A DNA stretch of 64,000 bases from Gardnerella vaginalis. Lineage in GTDB: Bacteria; Actinomycetota; Actinomycetes; Actinomycetales; Bifidobacteriaceae. Where the stretch lies: contig NZ_KQ956813.1 of assembly GCF_001546455.1 (NCBI RefSeq), forward strand, positions 62,001-126,000. Reading direction: 5' to 3'. This document shows positions 28,165 through 36,474 of this stretch, one piece after another. Within the stretch, counting starts at the first letter, position 1, and each line of letters starts with the position of its first letter. Under the pieces are notes generated by a model. That model searched no databases. It saw only the letters and a list, made by a program, of their open reading frames with translations, and was not told where the DNA came from. The position numbers and the translations under genes are program-made.

Positions 28165-28227
28165 TCTAATCTTTAGTTAGTTTTGCGTGATTTAATTAAA
28201 TTCTTAAATCATTTTTAGGGAAACGCC

Positions 28228-28941
28228 ATGAAAGTTGTTTTGCTTGATTTAGATGGCACTTTAACTCAATCGCATGCTGGAATTATTGCATGTGCTAAAA
28301 AGGCCATGAGTGACTTGGGTATGCAAATTCCAGACGAAGAAGAGATGCTTCGTTTTGTAGGCCCGTCTATTCTTGAATCTTTTCAAAGAAATGGCATGCC
28401 AGAAGATTTGCAATCCGAAGGTGTAAAGCTATATAGAAAGTATTATTCCGAAGTTGCAACTTTTGTAGATCCGCAAAATCCAAATGGTAGTAAAATTACG
28501 GGAAGTCTTTTAAACAAGGTTTATGAAGGAATCCCAGAACAATTAAAGAAACTACGTGAATCTGGATATTATCTTGCTACGGCGTCTTGCAAGCCAGAAT
28601 ATCAGGTTAAGCCTATTTGTGATTATTTTGGTTTAACAGATTTGATTGATGGAATTTATGGTGCAAGTACCGACATGTCTAGGATTAAAAAAGACCAAGT
28701 TATTCGCTACGTTTTAAAAAATATTGGTTTTGACTATTCGCTAGATAAGGCTTTAATGGTTGGTGACCGTTGGACAGATGTTGACGGCGCTTTAGCATGC
28801 TATATTGATTGTCTTGGTTGCGCTTGGGGTTATGCAGAGCCTGGTGAGCTTAAAAAGCATGGCGCTTATAGAATAATCGATAATGTTTGTGATTTAAGCA
28901 GTGCCGTAGACGAGTATTTTGAAGATACTTGCAATAGATAA
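28228..28941 (+). CDS. HAD-family hydrolase, phosphoglycolate phosphatase-like
   Basis: A 237-residue haloacid-dehalogenase hydrolase. Motif I is LLDLDGTLTQS at the N-terminus (nucleophile and acid/base Asp), motif II is Thr in TASCKPE, and motif IV is MVGDRWTDVDGA. The cap lies between residues 15 and 95 (C1 type), typical of the Gph/PgmB subgroup. The substrate cannot be fixed; 5'-nucleotidase or phosphoglycolate phosphatase activity is possible. AGGGAAA precedes the ATG. It is convergent with the ftsR gene. Confidence 0.85.
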   Translation: MKVVLLDLDGTLTQSHAGIIACAKKAMSDLGMQIPDEEEMLRFVGPSILESFQRNGMPEDLQSEGVKLYRKYYSEVATFVDPQNPNGSKITGSLLNKVYEGIPEQLKKLRESGYYLATASCKPEYQVKPICDYFGLTDLIDGIYGASTDMSRIKKDQVIRYVLKNIGFDYSLDKALMVGDRWTDVDGALACYIDCLGCAWGYAEPGELKKHGAYRIIDNVCDLSSAVDEYFEDTCNR

Positions 28942-29050
28942 TATAAATAATATAGATAATATTTACCCGATAATGTACGTTATGTCAGATTAGGTATAAA
29001 ACACACAAATCAAAAATCCTTGGCTACACGCACTACTTCGACTACTTTAC

Positions 29051-29599
29051 CTATTTAAATGTGCTAATTGAAAAGATTCTAATCGAAGATTCTTTAGTTA
29101 AATCAGCTCGTACCTGCTTAACAATACATCCAACCGCAATTGCAAAAACCGCTGAACCGCCTTCAAGCATGTTAAACATGTCTTCTTGATTATTGTTGCA
29201 TTCCATAACAGATTGACCGTTACAAATTATAGTCATATTTTCCAGATGACTAATGCTATAACAATTTAAAAAGACTATAGCGGTTGTAACGTTTGTAAGA
29301 TTCACGCCAGCGTCCAAAAGACGCTTAGCTACCGCCATAATGGAAATGTCTTTAAAGGAATACAAACGCCTAGAGCCAGATCCATGAGAAGGATTAATCG
29401 AAGGCTCAATAATGTTCTTTCTAGCCCAATAATCAAGCTGCCTGTAGGTTATACCAGCAATCTTCATTGCAACGCTTCCACGGTATCCTACAGACTCCTC
29501 TCCATCGCTAGAAAAAGCAAACAACTCCCCTTGCACTGGCCGATTATTTTGAGGCGAATCAACCAGCGCATTCTTTTTAGAAGAGTTTTTTAACACCAT
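29051..29599 (-). CDS. ftsR: MerR-like regulator FtsR
   Basis: A 182-residue protein with a MerR-type winged helix near residue 38: GYRGSVAMKIAGITYRQLDY, then WARKNIIEPS and SGSRRLYSFKDI. This is the sequence type of the gene beside garA in actinobacteria (Rv1828 / FtsR), which in Corynebacterium activates ftsZ. The C-terminal ligand-less domain is short. It is the last gene of the pgsA-garA cluster and starts 28 bases after garA. No Shine-Dalgarno sequence is visible before the ATG; an 11-bp tandem duplication occupies that place. Confidence 0.85.
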   Translation of the reverse strand: MVLKNSSKKNALVDSPQNNRPVQGELFAFSSDGEESVGYRGSVAMKIAGITYRQLDYWARKNIIEPSINPSHGSGSRRLYSFKDISIMAVAKRLLDAGVNLTNVTTAIVFLNCYSISHLENMTIICNGQSVMECNNNQEDMFNMLEGGSAVFAIAVGCIVKQVRADLTKESSIRIFSISTFK

Positions 29600-29602
29600 T
29601 AT

Positions 29603-29624
29603 TGTTTATTGATTGTTTATTGTT
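29603..29624. repeat. Two tandem copies of an 11-mer between garA and ftsR
   Basis: ATTGTTTATTG occurs twice without a gap (29603-29613 and 29614-29624, plus strand). It fills almost the whole 28-base space between the garA stop and the ftsR start, where a ribosome-binding site would be expected. Confidence 0.85.
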
Positions 29625-29627
29625 CGC

Positions 29628-30068
29628 TTATCGTTTACTAACAGCGCCTTGTGTAAAGAACATTAAGCGGTACTTGCCAATCATAATCTCATCGCCATTA
29701 TTAAGAATTGCTTCATCAACTCGATTGCGATTAACATAAGTTCCGTTTAGGCTACCAGCATCTGCAATGCTAAAAACGTTCCCATTCCTTCTAAATACCG
29801 CATGCGCTCTAGAAACTGTAGAATCGTCAAGCATAATGTCTGCTCTAGAATCACGCCCAACCGACACAACATCCTCATCTAACAAATATCGAGACCCCGA
29901 AACTGCTCCACGCGTAGAAATAAGCAATGCAGTACCAGGAAGCAGCTTAGATATTGTATCTAAATCGTCCTTTTTTAGTGGACGATCTGCACTAGAGTTT
30001 ACAGGAATAGTTATTGCTGGCATGCCAATAATGGTTGTTTCTCCAGCTGTAGGAATAGGTTCAGTCAT
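29628..30068 (-). CDS. garA: FHA-domain signalling protein GarA/OdhI
   Basis: A 146-residue protein with one forkhead-associated domain: GRDSRADI (residues 71-78), SRAH (86-89) and NGTYV (108-112) are the phosphothreonine-binding loops. The N-terminal tail contains E10-T11-T12, corresponding to the ETT site that PknB/PknG kinases phosphorylate in GarA and OdhI. In Mycobacterium and Corynebacterium the unphosphorylated protein inhibits 2-oxoglutarate dehydrogenase and glutamate enzymes. Bifidobacteria generally lack that dehydrogenase, so the target here may differ. It is part of the minus-strand cluster with sbp and two DUF881 genes. Confidence 0.9.
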   Translation of the reverse strand: MTEPIPTAGETTIIGMPAITIPVNSSADRPLKKDDLDTISKLLPGTALLISTRGAVSGSRYLLDEDVVSVGRDSRADIMLDDSTVSRAHAVFRRNGNVFSIADAGSLNGTYVNRNRVDEAILNNGDEIMIGKYRLMFFTQGAVSKR

Positions 30069-30086
30069 AATTGCTATTCTACCTTC

Positions 30087-30968
30087 TTATTCGACTGGTT
30101 TTGCATATTGATATTGTTTTGGTTCGCGTGTTGAACGAATCTCAACCTCTTCAGGCGTTGAAACATATACGGAAGCGCCGAATTTAACCTTTAATCTAGA
30201 TCCAACTCCACCAGCAATATTTACGGCGTTTTGCAAATTCTGAGCGTCACCAATTGCCTTAACAATATAAGGCGGATTAATATCAATCCCATCGCAAAGT
30301 AATCCATGCTTAGTGTCGGAAATATAAGTGGAGGTAACAATACGAATGTCGTTAATAGACATAACCTCCACTCCAGCGTTGCGAAGCTCCTCTATAAGCT
30401 GGAACATTGTTGCAGCATCTACGCGTTCCTTTTCTCCAGCGGTAATATGAATAATCACACCTTTTCCAACAGCTGGCAAACGCCCAGAAATCAAGCCATT
30501 TGTTTGTGAATTTTGCTTAGCAATTCTAGCAGCCTCTTCTTGTTTATTAACGGATGCTTTTAACGAATTAAGCTGACTTGTTAATTCAAACTTTCGCTGC
30601 TCAAGATTTTGGATTTGAGAATTAGTTTCCGTAATTAAACGAGTAAGCTCATCTTCGCTCATAGTTTGATAAACTAGAGTGCTTCGATTTACTTGAATCA
30701 TATAAGCAAAACTAAGTAGTGCACAAAGAAGCATAACAAGCAAGCCTGTTAGAATGCGCGTTCGAGTAACATGACCTTGCAAAGAAGGCTTATTCTTTCG
30801 TTTAACAATTGGGAAAGAACCTGTTTGAGTGCGGTCGCTTTCTCGATCCCTAGCATGCTGGCGATGCAATTTTTTAACAATATTATCTACATTCTTATCA
30901 ATGTTTTTATTGTTTAATAAATCATCGTCCATATTGTTTTTTGAAGTATTTGCAAATGGATGTTTCAT
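30087..30968 (-). CDS. DUF881 family membrane protein (second copy)
   Basis: A 293-residue protein with a 75-residue charged cytoplasmic N-terminus, one membrane segment (about 80-100), a coiled-coil stretch (ITETNSQIQNLEQRKFELTS) and a globular extracytoplasmic DUF881 domain. In that domain AATMFQLIEELRNAGVEVMSIND and PPYIVKAIGD are typical. The start at 30968 is chosen because AGGGGAT lies just upstream and it follows the sbp stop by one base; the frame upstream is spurious. Function is unknown, but the cluster with sbp suggests a role in envelope or division. Confidence 0.85.
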   Translation of the reverse strand: MKHPFANTSKNNMDDDLLNNKNIDKNVDNIVKKLHRQHARDRESDRTQTGSFPIVKRKNKPSLQGHVTRTRILTGLLVMLLCALLSFAYMIQVNRSTLVYQTMSEDELTRLITETNSQIQNLEQRKFELTSQLNSLKASVNKQEEAARIAKQNSQTNGLISGRLPAVGKGVIIHITAGEKERVDAATMFQLIEELRNAGVEVMSINDIRIVTSTYISDTKHGLLCDGIDINPPYIVKAIGDAQNLQNAVNIAGGVGSRLKVKFGASVYVSTPEEVEIRSTREPKQYQYAKPVE

Positions 30969-30969
30969 A

Positions 30970-31302
30970 TTATCCCCTGAATATAAAACGACGAATTGCA
31001 GAAACGTTAGAGAAGATTCGTATTCCCAGAACAACAATAACAGCAGTCTGCAGCTGAGCACCAACTCCAAGCTGGTTACCAAGCAAAACTAAGAGCGTTG
31101 CAGCAATAACATTCGAGAAGAACGAAATAACAAACACTTTATCGGAGAAGCTGCGCTCAAAATAAGCTCGAGCAGCGCCAAGAAGTGCATCTAGTGCAGC
31201 AAGCACCATGATTGGCAAATATGGTTGAATAATCACTGGAATATCAGGATGCACCACAATGCCAATAAGCGCTCCTAGAATCAAACCGAGAATAGCTGTC
31301 AT
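30970..31302 (-). CDS. sbp: Small basic protein Sbp (DUF1290)
   Basis: A 110-residue integral membrane protein with three hydrophobic segments (about 3-18, 25-42 and 55-100) and an Arg-rich end. LDALLGAARAYFERSFSDKVFVISFFSN is the highly conserved DUF1290 core; only its ends are quoted here as the family mark LDALLGA and ERSF. Family members occur beside division and DUF881 genes in Gram-positive bacteria. The ATG has AGGAAATAGG upstream. It sits between the two DUF881 genes and is separated by one base from the second. Confidence 0.9.
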   Translation of the reverse strand: MTAILGLILGALIGIVVHPDIPVIIQPYLPIMVLAALDALLGAARAYFERSFSDKVFVISFFSNVIAATLLVLLGNQLGVGAQLQTAVIVVLGIRIFSNVSAIRRFIFRG

Positions 31303-31321
31303 AACCTATTTCCTATCTTTC

Positions 31322-32353
31322 CTATCTTCTACTCGATAATTCTTTTGCAAAATTGACTTCTCCCGTACCTGCTGCAGACAATTTTAAGTTGTTAGCAGAC
31401 GAAATCTGCGGATTAATACCAGCATTGCTAAGAGACGTAAACCACGAGGAACGTCTTTGAGAATTTAGCTTTTCTATAAGACTTGAACTGTCCCCTATTG
31501 CCTCAATTGTATACGGACTTTGAGTTTGATTAACGCCAACAAGAATTGTTGATCCTGCAGTACGAATTGATGTTTGCGAGCCAATTCTGTAACCGTTAAC
31601 CGATATTGCTTCTGCTCCAGCATCCCACAGAATTGAAACAAAAATCTGAATATCTCGGTCGCTAACAACCTTAATTCTAGCTCCTTTAGACATTTCTCTA
31701 GGAATAGAGCCATTTGAAACATCATTGCTAGCGGAAATAGGATTTGCAATAGTTAAAACAACACCAGGCCCATATACAGCGTGAGTGCCGTTAGTCATGT
31801 TATCGGATTTATCTACCTGATTTTCGTACGGAGTGTTAATTCTTTTAGACTCTCGATCTACGTTAGCTCGAAGCTTTGCTACTTCTTTAACAAGACTGTC
31901 AAACCTGTTTGCATGAGCAGTAAGCTCATTTGCAAGCGATACGCGTATAGCTTTACGAGAATCTGCATGTAGTTTACGCACAAATTGGCTTCCAACAGTG
32001 CCAACAGCAATACAAATAATAAAAACAATTATTCTTGTAATCCAAATGCTAAGCTTGCTAACATTTTGTTTGTTTAGCCTAGAATCCATAAAAAGCGGAT
32101 CAACTGGCCTATTGCTTAAATCATCGATTAGTCTAAGAGAATAATCCTCAAGCCGCCTACGCCTATCTCTATGCGATGAAAAAGTGTCTGACGAATTAGT
32201 TACATGATGAGTGCCAAGCGAAAACACAGATTTTGAAAATACAGCTCTGCGTTTTGAAAACAGAACAACTGTTGGCGCAGGAAAAGACTTTGGAATAGTG
32301 CCATTGGAGGCAGAATCCCCATTTTGTTTTAGATTAGAAGTCTTTTGCACCAT
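31322..32353 (-). CDS. DUF881 family membrane protein (first copy)
   Basis: A 343-residue paralogue of the other DUF881 protein. It has a long basic cytoplasmic N-terminus (about 105 residues, with RDRRRRLEDYSLRLIDDL), one membrane segment (about 108-128), a short coiled coil and a C-terminal DUF881 domain (IQIFVSILWDAGAEAISVNGYRI, quoted in part; TIEAIGDSSSLIEKLNS). The paralogous pair flanking sbp is conserved in actinobacteria (compare Rv1823-Rv1825). The ATG has only a weak purine run upstream. Confidence 0.82.
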   Translation of the reverse strand: MVQKTSNLKQNGDSASNGTIPKSFPAPTVVLFSKRRAVFSKSVFSLGTHHVTNSSDTFSSHRDRRRRLEDYSLRLIDDLSNRPVDPLFMDSRLNKQNVSKLSIWITRIIVFIICIAVGTVGSQFVRKLHADSRKAIRVSLANELTAHANRFDSLVKEVAKLRANVDRESKRINTPYENQVDKSDNMTNGTHAVYGPGVVLTIANPISASNDVSNGSIPREMSKGARIKVVSDRDIQIFVSILWDAGAEAISVNGYRIGSQTSIRTAGSTILVGVNQTQSPYTIEAIGDSSSLIEKLNSQRRSSWFTSLSNAGINPQISSANNLKLSAAGTGEVNFAKELSSRR

Positions 32354-32395
32354 TATAAATCCGTTTTATTTAACCGCTTCTCAATAATTATAAGC

Positions 32396-32998
32396 TTATT
32401 TGCTCTTTTTTATTAGTAGCTTATACGCTTGTATGCAATATAATATTCCAGCAAACCAATAAAGCGTTATTCCCCAAATTGCGCATGCAATTGCCGCAGC
32501 ATACAATATGAACATTGGCTCTGTTGCAATAGCGTAAACAATCATAAACAGTACAATAGTTACCATTAACAGTGCTGTTCCAGTTTTGCCCATAAAGTTT
32601 ACAGGCAAAGGACCATAATCATATTGCGCAAGAATCACAATTAAAATGGCCATTATTACGTCGCGCAAAACAACTAAGCCCAAAGCCCACCACGGAATAA
32701 TCTTTGCAAATGCTAAGGCTAATGTGCTGCAAACAATAAGAAGCCTATCTGCAATAGGATCCAAAATTTGCCCTAATTTGCTAACTTGATTAAAAGTTCT
32801 AGCAATATAACCGTCGGCACAATCCGAAAACGCAGATATTGCAAGAACAATTAGCGCAAGCCACATTTTGTTTTGTGCAATTAAAATAGCAAGATACGGT
32901 ATTGAGCATATTCTTAAAAAGCTAATAACATTTGGCACGGTAAGAACACGATTAAGTGCTTCAGGGCTGTATTCTTTGCTAGAAACGAATTTAACCAT
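32396..32998 (-). CDS. pgsA: CDP-alcohol phosphatidyltransferase (PgsA-type)
   Basis: A 200-residue membrane enzyme that joins CDP-diacylglycerol to an alcohol phosphate, here most likely glycerol-3-phosphate. The signature DG-x2-AR-x8-G-x3-D-x3-D is complete: DGYIAR...GQILDPIADR, near residues 62-85. About five to six membrane segments follow the usual pattern. AAGGGAATTT lies before the ATG. It is first in the cluster equivalent to Rv1822-Rv1828. The exact acceptor (glycerol phosphate or inositol phosphate) is not provable by eye; position favours PgsA. Confidence 0.88.
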   Translation of the reverse strand: MVKFVSSKEYSPEALNRVLTVPNVISFLRICSIPYLAILIAQNKMWLALIVLAISAFSDCADGYIARTFNQVSKLGQILDPIADRLLIVCSTLALAFAKIIPWWALGLVVLRDVIMAILIVILAQYDYGPLPVNFMGKTGTALLMVTIVLFMIVYAIATEPMFILYAAAIACAIWGITLYWFAGILYCIQAYKLLIKKSK

Positions 32999-33067
32999 AC
33001 CAAATTCCCTTAAAAATCTTACTAAAATCTAAAGCTTTATGCGTTGGAATGTTGCCAATAATAAAAC

Positions 33068-33091
33068 ATTGGGGCATTTATATGCCCCAAT
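33068..33091. terminator. Hairpin downstream of rpe
   Basis: A perfect 10-bp stem, ATTGGGGCAT (33068-33077) with ATGCCCCAAT (33082-33091), has a 4-nt loop. On the minus strand it follows the rpe stop by 13 bases and runs into TGTTTTATT, so it should end the lgt/rpe-side transcript before pgsA. Confidence 0.85.
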
Positions 33092-33104
33092 AAAAACAAC
33101 TTTT

Positions 33105-33770
33105 CTATGCGCGCCAAGCTTCTTGAGCAATATTACGAATAGAATCAATTGCTTGAGCTGGGCTACTTGCTCCGTAAACTGCAGAGCCAGCAACAAGAAC
33201 ATCTGCTCCAGCTTGTGCAACTGTGGCAGCAGTAGATGGGCTAACTCCACCATCAACCTGAATATGGGTGTTTAAGCCACGACGAGTAATCTCATCGCGT
33301 AAGCGGCGAACCTTATTCATTTGATTGCTTAAGAACTTTTGACCGCCAAAACCAGGCTCTACAGTCATAATAAGAACCATGTCAAACTCATCTAAAATAT
33401 CGAAAATAGGTTCAACTGGTTCAGCTGGACGAACAGCAAAGCAAGCTTTGCAGCCCATGTCTCTAAGCTGACGAGCCAAGCGCACAGGAGCATGCGTTGC
33501 GCCCATGTGGAAGCTAACAGAACTTGCTCCAAGCTTTGCGTACTCTGGTGCCCAACGATCTGGATCTTCAATCATCAAATGAACATCAACTGGAAGATTT
33601 GTAACTTCGCAAATGCGCTTTACAATCGGCTCCCCCAAAGTTAGATTAGGTACAAAATGATGATCCATAACATCAACATGAACAAGATCAGCGTTGGAAA
33701 TTGCTACAAGATCTCTTTCAAGATTGCAAAAATCCGCAGAAAGAATGCTAGGTGCTATTTGTATATTCAT
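33105..33770 (-). CDS. rpe: Ribulose-phosphate 3-epimerase
   Basis: Interconverts ribulose-5-phosphate and xylulose-5-phosphate; xylulose-5-phosphate is the substrate of phosphoketolase in the bifid shunt. 221 residues from the ATG at 33770, chosen because homologues begin with IQIAPSILSADF. An ATG three codons upstream (33779) is the alternative, and neither has a strong ribosome-binding site. Visible metal and catalytic residues: Ser in PSILSADF, HVDVMDHHFVPN (His and Asp ligands), DVHLMI, GFGGQ and the phosphate-binding DGGVS and AGSAVYG. The lgt stop-start gap is 41 bases, so the two genes may be co-transcribed. Confidence 0.93.
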   Translation of the reverse strand: MNIQIAPSILSADFCNLERDLVAISNADLVHVDVMDHHFVPNLTLGEPIVKRICEVTNLPVDVHLMIEDPDRWAPEYAKLGASSVSFHMGATHAPVRLARQLRDMGCKACFAVRPAEPVEPIFDILDEFDMVLIMTVEPGFGGQKFLSNQMNKVRRLRDEITRRGLNTHIQVDGGVSPSTAATVAQAGADVLVAGSAVYGASSPAQAIDSIRNIAQEAWRA

Positions 33771-33811
33771 GTGTTCCATTCTAGGAAAAGCAAGCGACTA
33801 GAAAGCAAAAA

Positions 33812-34771
33812 TTAACGATTCTGCTTAGAATCCTCTTTGGCTTCATTTCTTGCATTTACTTTTGCTTTGGATTGTAATTCGCGCTCGCGCTCGTCTGCAG
33901 TAATGTCAATTAAACGATTTACAAGATTTGTTCGCGATTTTTTACTGTTTTGCAAAATAACAAAAACAATAATCGAAGCAATAAAAATAGCAATCGATAC
34001 CCAAACGTTAATTCTCACTCCAAGGAAAGTGTGTGAAAAATCAATGCGCAAAGCTTCAATCCACATTCTTCCAGCCGTGTACCACATTACGTAAAGAACG
34101 AACTGTGATCCAGACTTAAGCTTGCTTTTAAGAACTTTGCTAAAGCATATGAGTAAAGCTGCACCTGCAAAATTCCAAAGCATTTCGTACAAAAACGTTG
34201 GATGGAAGAGCGTACCTTCTGGACACGTAAGGCCATCGTAGCATCTTTCGCTATGGCCAATTGCATTGGATGCGGAATAATTAAGTTTTAATCCCCACGG
34301 AAGCGTTGTAGGAGCGCCATAAAGTTCTTGATTAAACCAATTGCCCAAGCGCCCTATACCTTGTGCAATAAGCAGAGCAGGAGCTACAGCATCGGCGAGT
34401 AGGCTTATTGGATATTTTCTGTACGCGCACAGTGCACTAGCAGCCAAGGAACCAAGTATTACTCCTCCCCAAATTCCAAGTCCACCATTCCAAATCCTAA
34501 ATATTTCTAGAAAATCGCCATTTGCGCCAAAAAACTTTTCGGGAGTAGTAATAACATGATAAAGACGCGCGCCAATTATTCCAAAAGGAAGACTTACAAG
34601 AGCAAGGTCTAAAATTTGGTTAAAATCTCCGCCTTCTCGCTTCCAGCGCTTGTTAGTAATCCAAATTGCGACTAACGCTCCAGCAAGAATTGAAAGTGCA
34701 TAAAATCTTAATGTAATCGGTCCAAATGTAATTTGAGAAATACTTGGACTAGGAATAGAGCAAATCGTCAT
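33812..34771 (-). CDS. lgt: Prolipoprotein diacylglyceryl transferase
   Basis: Transfers diacylglycerol to the lipobox Cys of lipoproteins such as GluB in this window. 319 residues with about seven membrane segments. The Lgt signature GRLGNWFNQELYG near residue 143 contains the essential Arg and Asn, and HPTFLYEMLWN follows. The C-terminal 45 residues are charged and extend past the last membrane segment. TTTACTTTCC-type pyrimidines precede it on the plus strand, giving GGAAAG as the ribosome-binding site. Confidence 0.93.
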   Translation of the reverse strand: MTICSIPSPSISQITFGPITLRFYALSILAGALVAIWITNKRWKREGGDFNQILDLALVSLPFGIIGARLYHVITTPEKFFGANGDFLEIFRIWNGGLGIWGGVILGSLAASALCAYRKYPISLLADAVAPALLIAQGIGRLGNWFNQELYGAPTTLPWGLKLNYSASNAIGHSERCYDGLTCPEGTLFHPTFLYEMLWNFAGAALLICFSKVLKSKLKSGSQFVLYVMWYTAGRMWIEALRIDFSHTFLGVRINVWVSIAIFIASIIVFVILQNSKKSRTNLVNRLIDITADERERELQSKAKVNARNEAKEDSKQNR

Positions 34772-34864
34772 ATTCTTTACTTTCCTTTATTTAACCAAAA
34801 CGTGACTGCTATTTTGCTAAGCATGTTCTAATAAATAATTAAGACCAAAAAGTACAGATAAAGA

Positions 34865-35806
34865 TTAGAATCCAACCGCTTTAATTAGTGCCATTAAAAC
34901 AGGCGCACACAGCAATATTGAATCTACTCTATCTAAAACACCGCCATGACCTTTAAGCAAATGACCCATGTCTTTGATTCCAATATCTCGCTTAAGCATT
35001 GAAGCGCATAAATCACCAAACGTTCCGACTATTCCAGACAAAACACCCATAACAGCAGGCATCCACCAGAATTTAATCCAGGATTGACCGTAGAAGCCGG
35101 CAACAATCGCATAAGCGCCAATCAAAGCAAAAAGCATAGACCCTACAAGGCCTTCAACTGACTTTTTTGGAGATATGCGTGGAGAAAGCTTATGTTTGCC
35201 TAGCCAAGCTCCAGAAAACAGCCCGCCAGTATCGCTTAATGCTGGCAAGAATATAAGCAACATTGCGTGTGCTATAGCTTGTTTAGAATCTGCTATAGAT
35301 AAAATAATGCAAGAAGCGAGCAAAGGAATGTACAAAACCACAAACAACGAAACAGCTGTATTGGTAAAATTATTCGCCTTTGTGTTTTGAGAAGTTGGGT
35401 GTTGCAGCTTTTTTTCAACTGCGCGCAAAGTTCTTTTTGAAACAGTGCTATTTAAAGTTGCAAAAATAACAGTTAGCAACAAAGAGGCGGTTATTCCGCT
35501 TGCCATTGCAACTGCATGCCATTTTGCATAAAAAGTTGAAAAAATTGTAATAACTGAGCAAATAGACAGCACTGCAAAAGGAATTCTAAAACCTGCCGTT
35601 GCAAAATCAACATGCAATTCCCACAATGCAAGAAGCATAAAAACGGTTAGAAGAACCACAAAAGCATCTATGCTTATAAGAAGGCATGCCACAATTATTG
35701 CAATCAGAATAACTGCTGTTGCAATAGCCTGTGGCATGTTTCTGCCAGTTCTTTTGTTTATATCTGTTAAAGCTTCGTGGGTGTCGCTTGCAGCATTAGA
35801 ATCCAA
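34865..35806 (-). CDS. cdsA: Phosphatidate cytidylyltransferase
   Basis: Makes CDP-diacylglycerol, the substrate used by PgsA. 313 residues with about eight membrane segments. The C-terminal signature is present: SPKKSVEGLVGS, and DLCASMLKRDIGIKDMG, ending in HGGVLDRVDSILL. The start appears to be TTG at 35806, because GGAGG (35816-35820) lies 9 bases before it. That GGAGG is inside the last codons of frr, so the two genes are translationally coupled. The next in-frame ATG would remove 23 residues. Confidence 0.9.
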   Translation of the reverse strand: MDSNAASDTHEALTDINKRTGRNMPQAIATAVILIAIIVACLLISIDAFVVLLTVFMLLALWELHVDFATAGFRIPFAVLSICSVITIFSTFYAKWHAVAMASGITASLLLTVIFATLNSTVSKRTLRAVEKKLQHPTSQNTKANNFTNTAVSLFVVLYIPLLASCIILSIADSKQAIAHAMLLIFLPALSDTGGLFSGAWLGKHKLSPRISPKKSVEGLVGSMLFALIGAYAIVAGFYGQSWIKFWWMPAVMGVLSGIVGTFGDLCASMLKRDIGIKDMGHLLKGHGGVLDRVDSILLCAPVLMALIKAVGF

Positions 35807-35810
35807 AGAA

Positions 35811-36365
35811 TCAGACCTCCATAATTTCCTTCTGCTTGCCTTCCAGCAAGGTATCTAAGGAATCGGTAACCTGCTTAGTTACCTTATCTAGCTCTTTTTG
35901 CAAGCGATCGCCTTCGTCTTCGCCAATTTCGCCATCTTTTACAGACTTGTCAATGGTCTCCTTAGCTTTACGGCGAATGTTTCTAACAGCAACCTTGCCT
36001 TCTTCGGCCTTAGTCTTAGCAAGTTTTACGTATTCTTTGCGACGATCTTCTGTAAGCTCTGGCATTGTAATGCGAATAACATTGCCATCTCTATTTGGGC
36101 TAACACCTAAATCAGAATCGCGAATAGCCTTTTCTACTGCGTTTGCTTGCGATGCGTCAAAAGGAGTAACAGAAAGAGTTCTAGGCTCTGGAACACCAAT
36201 GGATGCTACGGCCTTAATAGGAGTAGGAGCGCCATAGTAGTCAACCATAATGCCATTAAGAAGAGCAGGATTAGCTCGACCAGTCCTAATGCCCATAAAG
36301 TTTTCTTTTGTAGCTTCAACAGACTTGTTCATTTGTTCAAGAGCCTGATCAATAATAGCTGGCAT
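35811..36365 (-). CDS. frr: Ribosome recycling factor
   Basis: With EF-G it splits the post-termination ribosome. 184 residues, the normal length. Landmarks are the conserved IRTGRANPALL near residue 27, the DASQANAVEKAI segment and the C-terminal RLQKELDKVTKQ helix. AAAGGAGAAC precedes the ATG. It lies between pyrH (109 bases upstream) and cdsA (4 bases downstream), the widely conserved pyrH-frr-cdsA order. Confidence 0.97.
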   Translation of the reverse strand: MPAIIDQALEQMNKSVEATKENFMGIRTGRANPALLNGIMVDYYGAPTPIKAVASIGVPEPRTLSVTPFDASQANAVEKAIRDSDLGVSPNRDGNVIRITMPELTEDRRKEYVKLAKTKAEEGKVAVRNIRRKAKETIDKSVKDGEIGEDEGDRLQKELDKVTKQVTDSLDTLLEGKQKEIMEV

Positions 36366-36474
36366 ATGTTCTCCTTTATTGGTATTAGTTTTGCCAATTA
36401 AAATTCTATTTATAAATTTTGTGTTTGTTAAATTATTACCTAATTTGCATTTTTTATTTATTATGTTTGATTAA

